NCBI RefSeq assembly: GCF_014168535.1
Contig: NZ_CP060007.1
Coordinates: forward strand, 4,216,001 to 4,280,000
Direction of reading: 5' to 3'
From: Lacibacter sediminis
Lineage (GTDB): Bacteria; Bacteroidota; Bacteroidia; Chitinophagales; Chitinophagaceae
Length of the DNA stretch: 64,000 bases
Positions within the stretch are counted from its first letter, which is position 1. The number at the start of each line of letters is the position of its first letter. The translations under genes and the position numbers were made by a program. A model generated the notes under the pieces. The model was not told the DNA's origin. It saw nothing but the letters and a program-made list of their open reading frames with translations, and made no database searches. Of the stretch, positions 8,129-16,840 are shown one piece after another.

Positions 8129-10411
8129 ATGAGAAAAATAGTATTTGCTTTCCTGGCAAGTATGGCCGGTTTGTGGGCGCAGGCGCAGGAAACAGTAAAA
8201 GATAGTGTATCAAAAGAATTATCGGAAGTGGTGATCAGTGCCAGCAAGTTTCCTGAAAAGAAATTAAATATTGCGCAACGGATTGATGTCATCAGTTCAA
8301 AATACATCAGCAGAGTTAATGCACAGAATACCGGTGATCTATTGATCAACACTGGAAATGTTTTTGTACAAAAAAGTCAGCAAGGCGGCAGCAGCCCGGT
8401 TATCCGTGGCTTTGAAGCAAGCCGTGTTTTACTTGTTGTAGATGGCGTAAGATTAAACAATCTTATTTATCGAGCAGGACATTTGCAAAACGCTATAACG
8501 GTTGATCAGAACATGCTGAGCAGTATGGAAGTATTGTATGGCCCGGCATCAACTATTTATGGCAGTGATGCGTTGGGCGGTGTTGTGCATTTTCGTACCA
8601 AAGCACCCGTACTTGCAACTAATGATAAAAAAACAGTATTGAAAGGAAGTGGCTTTGCACGTTACAGTTCTGCTAACAATGAAAAAACAATTCATACAGA
8701 TATAAATCTTGGCTGGAAAAAATTCGCCTGGTTACAATCTTATACCTACAGCGATTTTGGCGACATGAAGATGGGGAAAAATTATCCTGATGATTATCCC
8801 ACTTTCGGCAGAAGAGATTCTTTTATGACTCGTATTAATGGAATTGATTCTGTTGTAAAAAATCCTGATCCGCAGGTACAGAAATTTTCCGGTTACAAGC
8901 AATGGGATCTGTTGCAGAAGTTGTTGTTTAAACAATCAGACAAGGTATCGCATGCGTTGAATGTGCAATATTCAAACACAAACAATGTTCCCCGTTATGA
9001 TCGTTTACAGGATAAACGTAACGGCACATTGCGCTATGCTGAATGGTATTATGGGCCACAGGAACGTCTGCTCACCTCTTATGAAGTAAGTATTGGTAAA
9101 ACAGGTTGGTTCGATAATATTAATCTCAATGTAAACTACCAGGCTATTGAAGAAAGCCGTTACACAAGAGATTATCGTCGTTACGATCGTTTAGATGGAA
9201 GAGTGGAAAATGTACAGGTAGCGGGCTTTGTTTTAGATACACGTAAGATTTGGGGCGGTAATGAACTAACGTTGGGTGCAGACGGGCAGTTCAATACACT
9301 GAAGTCAACTGCATCAAGAGTAAATATCAATACCGGTGCATCAACTAAACTCGATACAAGATATCCGAACGGAGATAATACACAGTTGAATGCCGGTTTG
9401 TTTGCACAGCATGTATTCAAATTCAAAAACAAAAAGTTTGTTTTAAATGATGGTTTACGTGTACAAACAATTCGTCTTCGTTCAACCATTGCTGACAACT
9501 CATTTTTTAATCTGCCTTTTACCGAGATCAATCAAAACAATACGACAGTTACAGGTAATATCGGTTTGGTGTATTTGCCGGTAGCCGGTTCTAAGTTGAG
9601 TGTAAATGCAGCAAGTGGTTTTCGTGCACCAAATGTTGATGATCTTGCAAAGATTTTCGAATCAGCCACAAGTCCTGCGATCAGGCAATTAGTTGTTCCG
9701 AACCCTGACATCAAACCGGAACGTACTTACAATATTGATCTCGGTCTTAGTCAGAATTTCGGAAAGAATATTCGTATTGAAGTAAGTACTTTTTATACCT
9801 GGTTCCGTAATGCATTAGTGAAAGCGCCATTCCGTTTAAATGGACAGGACTCTGTGATGTATAACGGTGTATTAAGCCAGGTGCTTGCCAATACAAATGC
9901 AAACAAAGCCTACTTGTATGGTTTCTCTGCAGGCTTTTATGCAACTGTTGCAAAGTATCTCACCTTCAGCAGCCAGATCAATTTTACAAGAGGCCGTTTC
10001 GAAACGGACGATACAAAAAACTCATCTGTGTATGAGAAACAAAGCAATGGCAGTTATGCATTGGTGAGTAAAAAAGTTTCATCCAAACCACTTGATCATA
10101 TTCCACCCGTGTTTGGCAAAACAAGTATCAGCTATCAAAGAGATAAGGTGATGGCAGAACTGTTTGCCTTATACAACGGCTGGAAAAAACTTGATCAATA
10201 CAATGCTGATGGAGAAGACAATGCGCAATACGCAACTGCAGAGGGTATGCCGGGTTGGGTTGCATTTAATCTTCGTACGTCGTACTATTTTAAAGCTGTT
10301 ACCTTACAGTTTTCAATAGAAAATATCTTCGATCGTAACTATCGAAATTTTGCTTCCGGCTTTTCTGCACCCGGCAGAAATTTCATTGTTGCAGCAAGAG
10401 TAGAATTTTAA
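8129..10411 (+). CDS. TonB-dependent outer-membrane receptor, haemoglobin/haem-type
   Basis: A 760-residue receptor with signal peptide MRKIVFAFLASMAGLWAQAQ, a TonB-box-like segment (KELSEVVISASKF), a plug domain with PVIRGFEASRVLLVVDGVRLNN and MEVLYGPASTIYGSDALGGVVHF, and a 22-strand-type barrel ending in the aromatic residue of VAARVEF. The plug resembles the haemoglobin/transferrin/lactoferrin receptor group, and the following PepSY membrane protein fits iron or haem uptake; the actual ligand is uncertain. The ATG at 8129 gives a standard signal peptide, whereas the in-frame ATG at 8099 adds ten residues before it. It has no SusD partner and no N-terminal carboxypeptidase-like domain, so it is not a polysaccharide-uptake receptor. 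Gap to the next gene is 11 bp. Confidence 0.85.
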   Translation: MRKIVFAFLASMAGLWAQAQETVKDSVSKELSEVVISASKFPEKKLNIAQRIDVISSKYISRVNAQNTGDLLINTGNVFVQKSQQGGSSPVIRGFEASRVLLVVDGVRLNNLIYRAGHLQNAITVDQNMLSSMEVLYGPASTIYGSDALGGVVHFRTKAPVLATNDKKTVLKGSGFARYSSANNEKTIHTDINLGWKKFAWLQSYTYSDFGDMKMGKNYPDDYPTFGRRDSFMTRINGIDSVVKNPDPQVQKFSGYKQWDLLQKLLFKQSDKVSHALNVQYSNTNNVPRYDRLQDKRNGTLRYAEWYYGPQERLLTSYEVSIGKTGWFDNINLNVNYQAIEESRYTRDYRRYDRLDGRVENVQVAGFVLDTRKIWGGNELTLGADGQFNTLKSTASRVNINTGASTKLDTRYPNGDNTQLNAGLFAQHVFKFKNKKFVLNDGLRVQTIRLRSTIADNSFFNLPFTEINQNNTTVTGNIGLVYLPVAGSKLSVNAASGFRAPNVDDLAKIFESATSPAIRQLVVPNPDIKPERTYNIDLGLSQNFGKNIRIEVSTFYTWFRNALVKAPFRLNGQDSVMYNGVLSQVLANTNANKAYLYGFSAGFYATVAKYLTFSSQINFTRGRFETDDTKNSSVYEKQSNGSYALVSKKVSSKPLDHIPPVFGKTSISYQRDKVMAELFALYNGWKKLDQYNADGEDNAQYATAEGMPGWVAFNLRTSYYFKAVTLQFSIENIFDRNYRNFASGFSAPGRNFIVAARVEF

Positions 10412-10422
10412 ATCAACAAGAT

Positions 10423-10980
10423 ATGTCCCGGAAAATTGTAAAAAGAACAAGGTGGTATAGAAAGATTCATCGTTGGATCGCATCTGGGCTTTTCGTTTTT
10501 TTCTTCTTCATTGCTGCAACCGGCCTGTTGCTTGGCTGGAAGAAAAACAGCAATGGTTATCTCTTAGCTGATTCGCAGAAAGGTGTAAGCACTAACCCTA
10601 AAGATTGGCTTACGGTCGATTCGCTCCGTTCCATTGCTTTTAAAATCTATGGCGATAGTACTCAGGCTGTAAATAAGCCAACTGTTGAACGTATAGATAT
10701 CAGGCCATCGAAAGGAATGGTGAAGTTTGTATTCAGCGAAAAATACCTGGCCGTTCAACTTGATTGTTCAACAGGCAAGCTGCTGCATTTCGAACGGAGA
10801 CGAGCCGATTTCATTGAACATCTTCATGACGGAACCATTCTTGATAATCTATTCAAAACTAACGGCGGAATATTTAAGCTCTCCTACACCACCATCATGG
10901 GTGTAAGTCTACTAATCCTTACTATTACCGGGTTCTGGCTTTGGTATAACCCCAAACGGATCAAGCAAAAGAAACAGTAA
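10423..10980 (+). CDS. PepSY-domain membrane protein
   Basis: A 185-residue protein: a basic cytoplasmic start with RWYRKIHRWIASGLFVFFFFIAATGLLLGW (first helix, His conserved in the family), a periplasmic PepSY-like domain at about residues 45-145, and a second helix TIMGVSLLILTITGFWLWYNPKR. This short two-helix form of the PepSY_TM family is common beside TonB receptors for iron or haem. It may act as a ferric-siderophore or haem reductase subunit using histidine-bound haem; that is family knowledge rather than seen here. It is 11 bp behind the receptor, so the pair is an operon closed by the hairpin at 10996-11039. Confidence 0.8.
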   Translation: MSRKIVKRTRWYRKIHRWIASGLFVFFFFIAATGLLLGWKKNSNGYLLADSQKGVSTNPKDWLTVDSLRSIAFKIYGDSTQAVNKPTVERIDIRPSKGMVKFVFSEKYLAVQLDCSTGKLLHFERRRADFIEHLHDGTILDNLFKTNGGIFKLSYTTIMGVSLLILTITGFWLWYNPKRIKQKKQ

Positions 10981-10995
10981 AAAGCTGTTTTTTAT

Positions 10996-11039
10996 ATACT
11001 GCTGCTTCCCTGTTTTTTTTGACAGGAAAGCAGCAGTAT
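10996..11039 (+). terminator. Long-stem hairpin after the receptor-PepSY operon
   Basis: Arms 10996-11013 and 11022-11039 pair over 18 positions with one mismatch; the loop is T-rich. There is only a short T-run after it, so it may work as a terminator or an mRNA-stabilising stem. Confidence 0.6.
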
Positions 11040-11063
11040 TTCCAAATAATTTGTCTAAATTGA

Positions 11064-11076
11064 GGGTTGCAAACCC
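11064..11076. promoter_or_regulatory. Small palindrome (GGGTT-GCA-AACCC) before the sigma factor start
   Basis: A 5-bp inverted repeat with a 3-nt spacer, 8 bp before the sigma factor ATG. It may be a protein site or a 5'-end hairpin; weak. Confidence 0.25.
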
Positions 11077-11084
11077 ATCTGTGA

Positions 11085-11669
11085 ATGACTGAGGAAGCAC
11101 TCTTACAAGCATGTCTGAAAAATCAACCCGCCGCACAGCAGGAATTATACAGTAAGTATAGTCCTAAAATGTTGGCTGTTTGTTACCGTTTTGCCCGTAG
11201 CCGGGAAGATGCGGAGGATATGTTGCAGGAAGGCTTTATCAGGGTATTCACACAAATTCATCAGTTTCAAAACAAAGGCTCTTTTGAAGGTTGGATCAGG
11301 CGCATTATCGTTCACACGTGCATTAATCACATTAAAAAACACAAAAAGTTTAATGACAGTGTGGATATCAGCCAGGCACACACGTTGCAGGTAAGAGAAG
11401 ACAGTGTTCCTTCGATCATTCAGGCCAAACAGGTAATTGAGTGCATCCGTATGTTGCCCATTGGTTACCGAACGGTCTTGAACCTGTTTGCGATAGACGG
11501 GTACTCGCATCGTGAAATTTCAACGATGCTGGATATTGAAGAAAGCACAAGCCGATCGCAATACACAAGAGCCAAAGCGATGCTGGAACAGATTTTAGTA
11601 CAGAAAAAAATCATTTTCCGACCGCAGAAACAGGGTGAATGGGTGGCAGCAGCCCATGCTCGGTTTTAG
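11085..11669 (+). CDS. ECF-family RNA polymerase sigma factor
   Basis: A 194-residue sigma-70 family member with region 2 (KYSPKMLAVCYRFARSREDAEDMLQEGFIRVFTQIHQF and the DNA-melting segment GWIRRIIVHTCINHIKK) and region 4 (IRMLPIGYRTVLNLFAIDGYSHREISTMLDIEESTSRSQYTRAKAML, a helix-turn-helix). No region 1.1 or 3. These factors direct polymerase to stress or envelope-response promoters and are held by an anti-sigma factor, usually the next gene. The next gene at 11700 is co-directional with a 30-bp gap and has a short N-terminal cytoplasmic segment of the type seen in such partners (see that entry). Confidence 0.92.
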   Translation: MTEEALLQACLKNQPAAQQELYSKYSPKMLAVCYRFARSREDAEDMLQEGFIRVFTQIHQFQNKGSFEGWIRRIIVHTCINHIKKHKKFNDSVDISQAHTLQVREDSVPSIIQAKQVIECIRMLPIGYRTVLNLFAIDGYSHREISTMLDIEESTSRSQYTRAKAMLEQILVQKKIIFRPQKQGEWVAAAHARF

Positions 11670-11699
11670 TTATCCGTACAACCAAACCAAAAACTGATT

Positions 11700-13046
11700 A
11701 TGGAGCGCTTTATGTACCAGGACGAATCTTTTGAACGAATGCTGAAGGACAAGGCAGACGAGTACCGAATGTACCCGTCGCAACAGTCATGGGAAAACAT
11801 TCAGAAACGAATTCGCCCTAAAAACAATCTCTTCAATTTCAAATCTATTGGTTTAAGTGCTGCTCTTTTGTTAGGTTTTGCCATTTCAATTTCTGATGAG
11901 CAAACAACAAAAGATACCAACTCATCTTTCGTTACAAATTTTATGGATGACCAGGAAGTTCCTGTAACTACTGCACAATCCCAAAAGAATACAGCGAAAG
12001 TTATTCCTATTAGTGCGGCCATTCGTGTTAACCGAATTTCGACTGAGTTCCCCGAAACAATTACCACCGAGTCAGTTGAAACTCCTGTCAACGAATCAAT
12101 TGCTCAACCATTCGAAATAGCTGCTTCAATTGCAACGGAAGAAGAAATGCCTTCCTTACCAAAGGCAACTGTTACAATTGAACCAAGTTCGTTGAAACCA
12201 TCAGCACCTGCTATTATCAATACGGTTGAAGAAAAAACAATCGATATTGTACCAAACGAATCATCCATTTCTGTTGAACCAGATCCGGGTGAAGCAAATC
12301 TAAGTGCCAATTTAGATTTGCCGGTGATTACAGTTCCAAAGCCAAAAAGACAATTACAGTTTTATATAGCATCTTCTGCCAGCTATCGTGTGTTATATAG
12401 CGATAACAAACTCACATTTGGTAATCTTTTACAGCAAGATCCTGAAAAAGTAGCGAAGCACAGTCCATCTTTAGGTGTAGAATTTGGAACAGCCGTTCTT
12501 CTTCCACTGTCAAAAAACATCAACTTCAGAACCGGTATTCAAATCAACTATACACGTTATAATGTAGAACTTTTCAGATCAAATCCACAGGTTGCTACAG
12601 TTATAATGAATAACAATAATGGCGTGATCCAACGGGTAACTTCATTGAGTAGCCAAAACAACAGCGGTCTTTTTAAGAGCGATGAAGTGGCAAATGAAAC
12701 ATACCAGTTGTCAATTCCAATTGGTTTTGAATTCAGACTTGCAGGCAAACGTAAATTGCAATGGAACCTGGCAACCAATATTCAGCCTACCTATTTGCTT
12801 TCTGCTTCCGGATACCTGTTAACGAGCAACTTTGAAAAATATATTAAGGCACCTGATCTGTTAAGTAACCTTAACCTGAATACGGCACTTGAAACATTTC
12901 TCCGTTGGAATGTAAAAGATATCCAACTCCAGGCAGGCCCACAGTTGCGTTACCAGTTGTTTTCGAATTCTCAGGAAGGATACCCCATCAAAGAACACTT
13001 GGTTGATTATGGATTCCGCATCGGTATCGTTAAAACACTCAAATGA
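11700..13046 (+). CDS. Candidate anti-sigma-like membrane protein with C-terminal beta-barrel-like domain
   Basis: A 448-residue protein in three parts. Residues 1-45 are cytoplasmic in character (MYQDESFERMLKDKADEYRM, then YPSQQSWENIQKRIR), a pattern I associate with Bacteroidota anti-sigma-like proteins. One hydrophobic segment follows, FKSIGLSAALLLGFAIS (about residues 49-65). Residues 70-210 are a low-complexity Thr/Glu/Pro/Ile-rich linker. Residues 215-448 resemble a PorT-type outer-membrane beta-barrel: RQLQFYIASSASYRVLYSD, GVEFGTAVLLPLSKNINFRTGIQINYTRYNV, and repeated amphipathic strands to the end. It follows the ECF sigma factor by 30 bp. If both ends are as they look, the protein would span the periplasm. 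The anti-sigma role is inference. Confidence 0.6.
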   Translation: MERFMYQDESFERMLKDKADEYRMYPSQQSWENIQKRIRPKNNLFNFKSIGLSAALLLGFAISISDEQTTKDTNSSFVTNFMDDQEVPVTTAQSQKNTAKVIPISAAIRVNRISTEFPETITTESVETPVNESIAQPFEIAASIATEEEMPSLPKATVTIEPSSLKPSAPAIINTVEEKTIDIVPNESSISVEPDPGEANLSANLDLPVITVPKPKRQLQFYIASSASYRVLYSDNKLTFGNLLQQDPEKVAKHSPSLGVEFGTAVLLPLSKNINFRTGIQINYTRYNVELFRSNPQVATVIMNNNNGVIQRVTSLSSQNNSGLFKSDEVANETYQLSIPIGFEFRLAGKRKLQWNLATNIQPTYLLSASGYLLTSNFEKYIKAPDLLSNLNLNTALETFLRWNVKDIQLQAGPQLRYQLFSNSQEGYPIKEHLVDYGFRIGIVKTLK

Positions 13047-13104
13047 TTTGAGCTGAAAACCGCTTTCTCATCTTTCCGAATATAGTTTTCGATATTTTTA
13101 CAGC

Positions 13105-13677
13105 ATGATACGTTTTCTCCTTGCTGCAGTTTCAGTTACTGCCGTGCTTACATTCAACAGCTGTAATAATCAGAAAAAAGAACCAAAAGACTATATTGAT
13201 GTTTCGTCTTACCTGAAAGGACAATTAAAATATATTGATTCTGTTCCCTTCGCTTTTTTAAAAGTAGTGGTAAAGGAGGACAGCATTTTCACCGATTCAC
13301 AATTCATCAGCAAAGAACAGGTAAGAGCAATCATACAACCGTTCCTGGTGAAGGAACTGGAGAAAAAGAATTTCGAGAAGAACTTTAAAGAAACTTCATT
13401 TGCTGACGCTACTATTGAAACGGTAACGATCACTTACGAAACTGAAGACGATCAGTTACCTGTATCAAGAGTTGATATTTATGTAAATCCTGAAAAGGAA
13501 ATGATCAGTCAGCTCTATCTGATCCGTCATGAAACCAAAGCTGATTCAGTGATTACGCAGCAACTTCTGTGGAAGCATAATAAAAGCTTTGTATTAATCA
13601 CTGCCCGTGCAAAGAAAAATGAACCTGAAAATATTGTTACAGAAAAAGTGATCTGGGACGATCGTGCAGACAATTAA
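13105..13677 (+). CDS. Lipoprotein of unknown function
   Basis: A 190-residue protein with lipoprotein signal MIRFLLAAVSVTAVLTFNSC (lipidated Cys20) followed by NNQKKEPKDYIDVSSYL. The mature part looks like one alpha/beta domain with alternating strands (FLKVVVKED, TIETVTITYETED, VSRVDIYVNPEKEMISQLYLIRH). No family name is recognised. It ends 2 bp before uvrC, so the two probably share a transcript. That does not imply a DNA repair role for a lipoprotein. Confidence 0.7.
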   Translation: MIRFLLAAVSVTAVLTFNSCNNQKKEPKDYIDVSSYLKGQLKYIDSVPFAFLKVVVKEDSIFTDSQFISKEQVRAIIQPFLVKELEKKNFEKNFKETSFADATIETVTITYETEDDQLPVSRVDIYVNPEKEMISQLYLIRHETKADSVITQQLLWKHNKSFVLITARAKKNEPENIVTEKVIWDDRADN

Positions 13678-13679
13678 TC

Positions 13680-15494
13680 ATGACCGAAGTTGAATTAAAA
13701 AAAGTACTTCCAGGCATTCCTGCTCAACCCGGCATTTACAAATATTACGATGCGGATAAAAAACTGTTGTATGTAGGCAAAGCAAAACACTTACGTAAAC
13801 GTGTTTCGTCCTACTTTACAAAAACACTTCAATCATACAAAACACAGGAGCTTGTTCGCCGTATCAATAGCATTGAGTTTACAGTAGTAAATTCTGAGCA
13901 GGACGCTTTCTTTCTTGAAAATTCACTTATTAAACAGTTTCAACCTGTTTTCAATATTGATCTGAAAGATGATAAGAGTTATCCTTTTATTGTTATTAAG
14001 AACGAAGCTTTCCCTAGAGTGTTTCTTACACGCAGAAAGATAATTGATGGTTCAACTTATCTTGGTCCTTTTACTTCAGTTGCCAAAGTAAGAGACCTGA
14101 TTGATTTTATACGACAGCATATACCCATCCGTAATTGCAAATTAAATCTCAGCGAAGCAAATATCAGGAAGGGCAAATTCAAAGTATGTCTTGAATATCA
14201 TTTAGGTAATTGCAAAGGGCCATGTGAAGGATTACAATCAATGGAAGATTACAAGGAAGATCTTGAACAGGTAAAGAATATTCTGAAAGGAAATTTATCG
14301 CCTGTTATCCGGCATCTGAAAGAAGAAATGAAACAGTTTGCTGCTGATCTGAATTTTGAAAAAGCAGAGATCAACAGAAAGAAAATTGAACATTTGGAAA
14401 ATTACCGTGCAACTTCAACAGTAGTTAATCCAAAACTTGGCGATGCTGATGTGATCTCTATTGTTGTGCAGGAAGAAAAAGCATTTCTCAATTACATGAT
14501 GGTGCAGAATGGAAGTATCATTCAAACAGAAAACCTGCAGCTCGAAAGCAGGCTTGGTGAAAATGAAAAAGAAATACTTGAGTTTGCCGTGAGTTATATC
14601 CGCAATAAATTCGAAAGCCTGTCACCTGAACTTATTGTACCTGTTGAAATAGAATTACTGGATGAAGCGTTAAAGATCACTGTACCAAAAGCAGGTGAAA
14701 AGAAAAAGTTGCTGGAGCTATCTCAAAAAAACGCAGCCATCTTCTTTGAAGAATACAAACGAAAAAAAGCGTTACAGTTAACAGATAAACGAAAAGAGAA
14801 TAATCTGAAAGTTGTTGAGCAGTTAAAAGATGATCTTCACTTAACACAATTGCCACTGCATATTGAATGTTTTGATAACTCTAATTTCCAGGGAGCTTAC
14901 CCTGTTGCAGCAATGGTTTGTTTTAAGAATGGTGAACCAAGTAAACAAGACTACCGTAAGTTTAATATCAAAACTGTACAAGGCATCAACGACTTTGCTT
15001 CTATGAAAGAAGTGGTGATGCGCAGGTATAAACGTTTGATCGAAGAAGATAAACCATTGCCACAACTGGTGATCATTGATGGTGGTAAAGGTCAACTCTC
15101 CTCTGCAATGGAAAGCATTAAAGAACTGAAGCTTGAACATAAGGTGACAGTGGTAGGTCTTGCTAAAAACGTTGAAGAAATATTTTTCCCGGGTGATAAA
15201 GAATCATTGAAGCTTGGTTACAGCAGTGAGTCGTTGCGATTGATACGAACGATCAGGGATGAAGTGCATCGCTTCGGTATTACTTTTCACAGAGCTCAAC
15301 GTAGCAAAGGTGCATTTAAAACGCAGATGGACGATATTAAAGGCATTGGAGAAGCAACCATTGAAACACTGATGAAAGAGTTTAAATCGGTTAATAATAT
15401 CCGTAAGGCCTCCCTTAAAGATATTGCAGCAATTGTGGGTGAAAGCAAAGCTGTTTTGGTACAACAGGCATTAAAGCAGGAGGAGAAAGATTAG
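13680..15494 (+). CDS. uvrC: Excinuclease ABC subunit C
   Basis: A 604-residue nucleotide excision repair nuclease that makes both incisions around a lesion together with UvrA and UvrB. The N-terminal GIY-YIG nuclease domain is seen in PGIYKYYDADKKLLYVGKAKHLRKRVSSYF. A cysteine cluster typical of the family follows (KFKVCLEYHLGNCKGPCEG). The UVR motif that binds UvrB is at about residues 205-240. The RNase H-like second nuclease begins at HIECFDNSNFQGAYPVAAMV and contains VIIDGGKGQLSSA. The C-terminus has helix-hairpin-helix DNA-binding motifs (IKGIGEATIETLMKEFKSV, LKDIAAIVGESKA). Length is normal. uvrA and uvrB are not in the window. Confidence 0.95.
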   Translation: MTEVELKKVLPGIPAQPGIYKYYDADKKLLYVGKAKHLRKRVSSYFTKTLQSYKTQELVRRINSIEFTVVNSEQDAFFLENSLIKQFQPVFNIDLKDDKSYPFIVIKNEAFPRVFLTRRKIIDGSTYLGPFTSVAKVRDLIDFIRQHIPIRNCKLNLSEANIRKGKFKVCLEYHLGNCKGPCEGLQSMEDYKEDLEQVKNILKGNLSPVIRHLKEEMKQFAADLNFEKAEINRKKIEHLENYRATSTVVNPKLGDADVISIVVQEEKAFLNYMMVQNGSIIQTENLQLESRLGENEKEILEFAVSYIRNKFESLSPELIVPVEIELLDEALKITVPKAGEKKKLLELSQKNAAIFFEEYKRKKALQLTDKRKENNLKVVEQLKDDLHLTQLPLHIECFDNSNFQGAYPVAAMVCFKNGEPSKQDYRKFNIKTVQGINDFASMKEVVMRRYKRLIEEDKPLPQLVIIDGGKGQLSSAMESIKELKLEHKVTVVGLAKNVEEIFFPGDKESLKLGYSSESLRLIRTIRDEVHRFGITFHRAQRSKGAFKTQMDDIKGIGEATIETLMKEFKSVNNIRKASLKDIAAIVGESKAVLVQQALKQEEKD

Positions 15495-15497
15495 GGC

Positions 15498-15531
15498 AAA
15501 AAAAATGGGGCCAGGATAGAAATCCAGCCCC
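15498..15531 (-). terminator. Intrinsic terminator pointing left, just after uvrC
   Basis: A GGGGC/GCCCC stem with an internal bulge and second GGAT/ATCC stem (15507-15517 with 15522-15531). On the minus strand it is followed by eight T (15498-15505). The good T-run is on the minus side, so it terminates a leftward transcript; on the plus side, for uvrC, only a weak T-run follows. Confidence 0.65.
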
Positions 15532-15564
15532 GTCTTTAAAATCCAATATCCTATGAAAAACCGT
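15498..15564 (-). ncRNA. Candidate small RNA, about 65 nt, antisense side of the uvrC 3' region
   Basis: On the minus strand there is a promoter-like pair: ATTG (15594-15597), 19 bp, then TATCTTCG (15567-15574), one mismatch from the TAnnTTTG element. About 65 nt downstream comes the terminator at 15498-15531. There is no ORF of useful length within it. The gldN operon has its own terminator at 15708-15733, so this would be a separate short transcript. Inference from promoter plus terminator only. Confidence 0.35.
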
Positions 15565-15707
15565 AACGAAGATACAAACAGTTGGTATAAAAGCAATACC
15601 TCAAAGCGGGTATTTTTAAAATTTCTCAGTATTTTTTCGGTATTATTAAATGGCCATTTTCAGGCCTAAATCCCTGTCATTCAATTTTTTTATTTCGCTT
15701 ACCCACA

Positions 15708-15733
15708 TAAAAAAACCGCCTTTAGGGCGGTTT
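15708..15733 (-). terminator. Terminator of the gldKLMN operon
   Basis: An 8-bp stem, 15713-15720 with 15726-15733, GC-rich core, 5-nt loop, and on the minus strand a T-run of at least five. It starts about 25 bp after the gldN stop. Confidence 0.75.
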
Positions 15734-15755
15734 CTTATAAATAGTTTTTAGGCGC

Positions 15756-16829
15756 TTAGTACGACCACAAATCCTGCTCGTAGTTAAAGATCTTATCCTT
15801 GATATTTTCACCTTCCAGTAAACGAAGGATCGGATCCTTGATGAAATCTTTTAAACGACGGTCATATGGATTGTCCATGGTTGTCTTCGTGATATAACTG
15901 CTGAACATACGGTTCTCAAACAGCTCTTCCCATGTCATACGTGCACCAAAGTTTTTACCATTGAATGCTTCGAATCTTGAGAGTACACCACGTGCATCCG
16001 GATAATAGATCCAGAACAAAGGCGACATATCAATAAATTGACCTGTTGACGTATAAATAGGTTTCACCGGGCAAATTCCAAGAATTCTTACAAACATGCG
16101 GGAAGATTCTTTATCGAACACCCACTCCTCTTTTACTCTGAACTGATAGATACTGTCAGGATCAACTTCTTTTGTACGAACCTCGTAACGTTCGATGTTA
16201 CCTTGTAAATCATAAACAGGAACGGTATCAACACCACCTGAAAATGATTCCATTACAGCCTGGGGCGTTAATGGTGTAGTAAACCGATCATCAAGCGGAT
16301 CGAAAGCGGTTATTTCTCTGTCTCTGATTGCTTTCAGGATGATTGAAATGAAACGTTGATTACCGTTGTCTTCATCAGCTGAATAACGGAAAGGCAGATT
16401 CATTTTTTCACGAGTGTCGATCTCTCTCCAAACACGTTGGCGATAAACCGCATCATCTTCACGAATATTCTCATAAGCCAATGGCTGACGATCTTTGATG
16501 AGGTTACGCTCAATAGAAGCATCGTTTCGGAGCGATGGCTTTATTGTATCCAAAGCAGCATTACCTGTTGATTTAACCACCACAATCGGAATATTCGCCT
16601 GTGGCTGATTAGTAGGTTGCTGTTGGTTATTATTACCATATGAAGAAGTCTGCTGCGTTGGTTGTTGCTGAGTTGGCGTTGTACCATACCCTGACGAACC
16701 ATAGCCGGAAGATTGAGCTGGTGGCGTTGTTGTTTTACGTGTTGTTTTCTTCCGCTGTTGCGCAGAAACCACTCCCGAAATCATCAGGGAAGCTAACAAC
16801 AAACCAACTGTAAGGCTTTTCATTTTCAT
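15756..16829 (-). CDS. gldN: Gliding motility / type IX secretion protein GldN (PorN)
   Basis: A 357-residue exported protein of the GldN family. It has a signal peptide (MKMKSLTVGLLLASLMISGVVSAQ), a long Gln/Thr/Ser/Pro-rich linker (about residues 25-85, including GYGTTPTQQQPTQQ), then the conserved domain: YENIREDDAVYRQRVWREIDTREKMNLPFRY, the ITAFDPLDDRFTTPLTPQ segment and a C-terminal FWIYYPDARGVLSRFEAFN. GldN is a periplasmic component that with lipoprotein GldK forms the ring structure linked to the outer-membrane T9SS translocon. It is the last gene of gldK-L-M-N, 11 bp after gldM, and is followed by a terminator. Confidence 0.9.
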   Translation of the reverse strand: MKMKSLTVGLLLASLMISGVVSAQQRKKTTRKTTTPPAQSSGYGSSGYGTTPTQQQPTQQTSSYGNNNQQQPTNQPQANIPIVVVKSTGNAALDTIKPSLRNDASIERNLIKDRQPLAYENIREDDAVYRQRVWREIDTREKMNLPFRYSADEDNGNQRFISIILKAIRDREITAFDPLDDRFTTPLTPQAVMESFSGGVDTVPVYDLQGNIERYEVRTKEVDPDSIYQFRVKEEWVFDKESSRMFVRILGICPVKPIYTSTGQFIDMSPLFWIYYPDARGVLSRFEAFNGKNFGARMTWEELFENRMFSSYITKTTMDNPYDRRLKDFIKDPILRLLEGENIKDKIFNYEQDLWSY

Positions 16830-16840
16830 GATCGTGTCTT

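Noticed and set aside
15553..15669. Plus-strand mini-ORF of 38 codons after uvrC (begins MKNRNEDTNSW)
   Set aside because: No signal of coding (no family, no start context) and it overlaps the candidate leftward promoter/terminator region; a chance frame is more likely.
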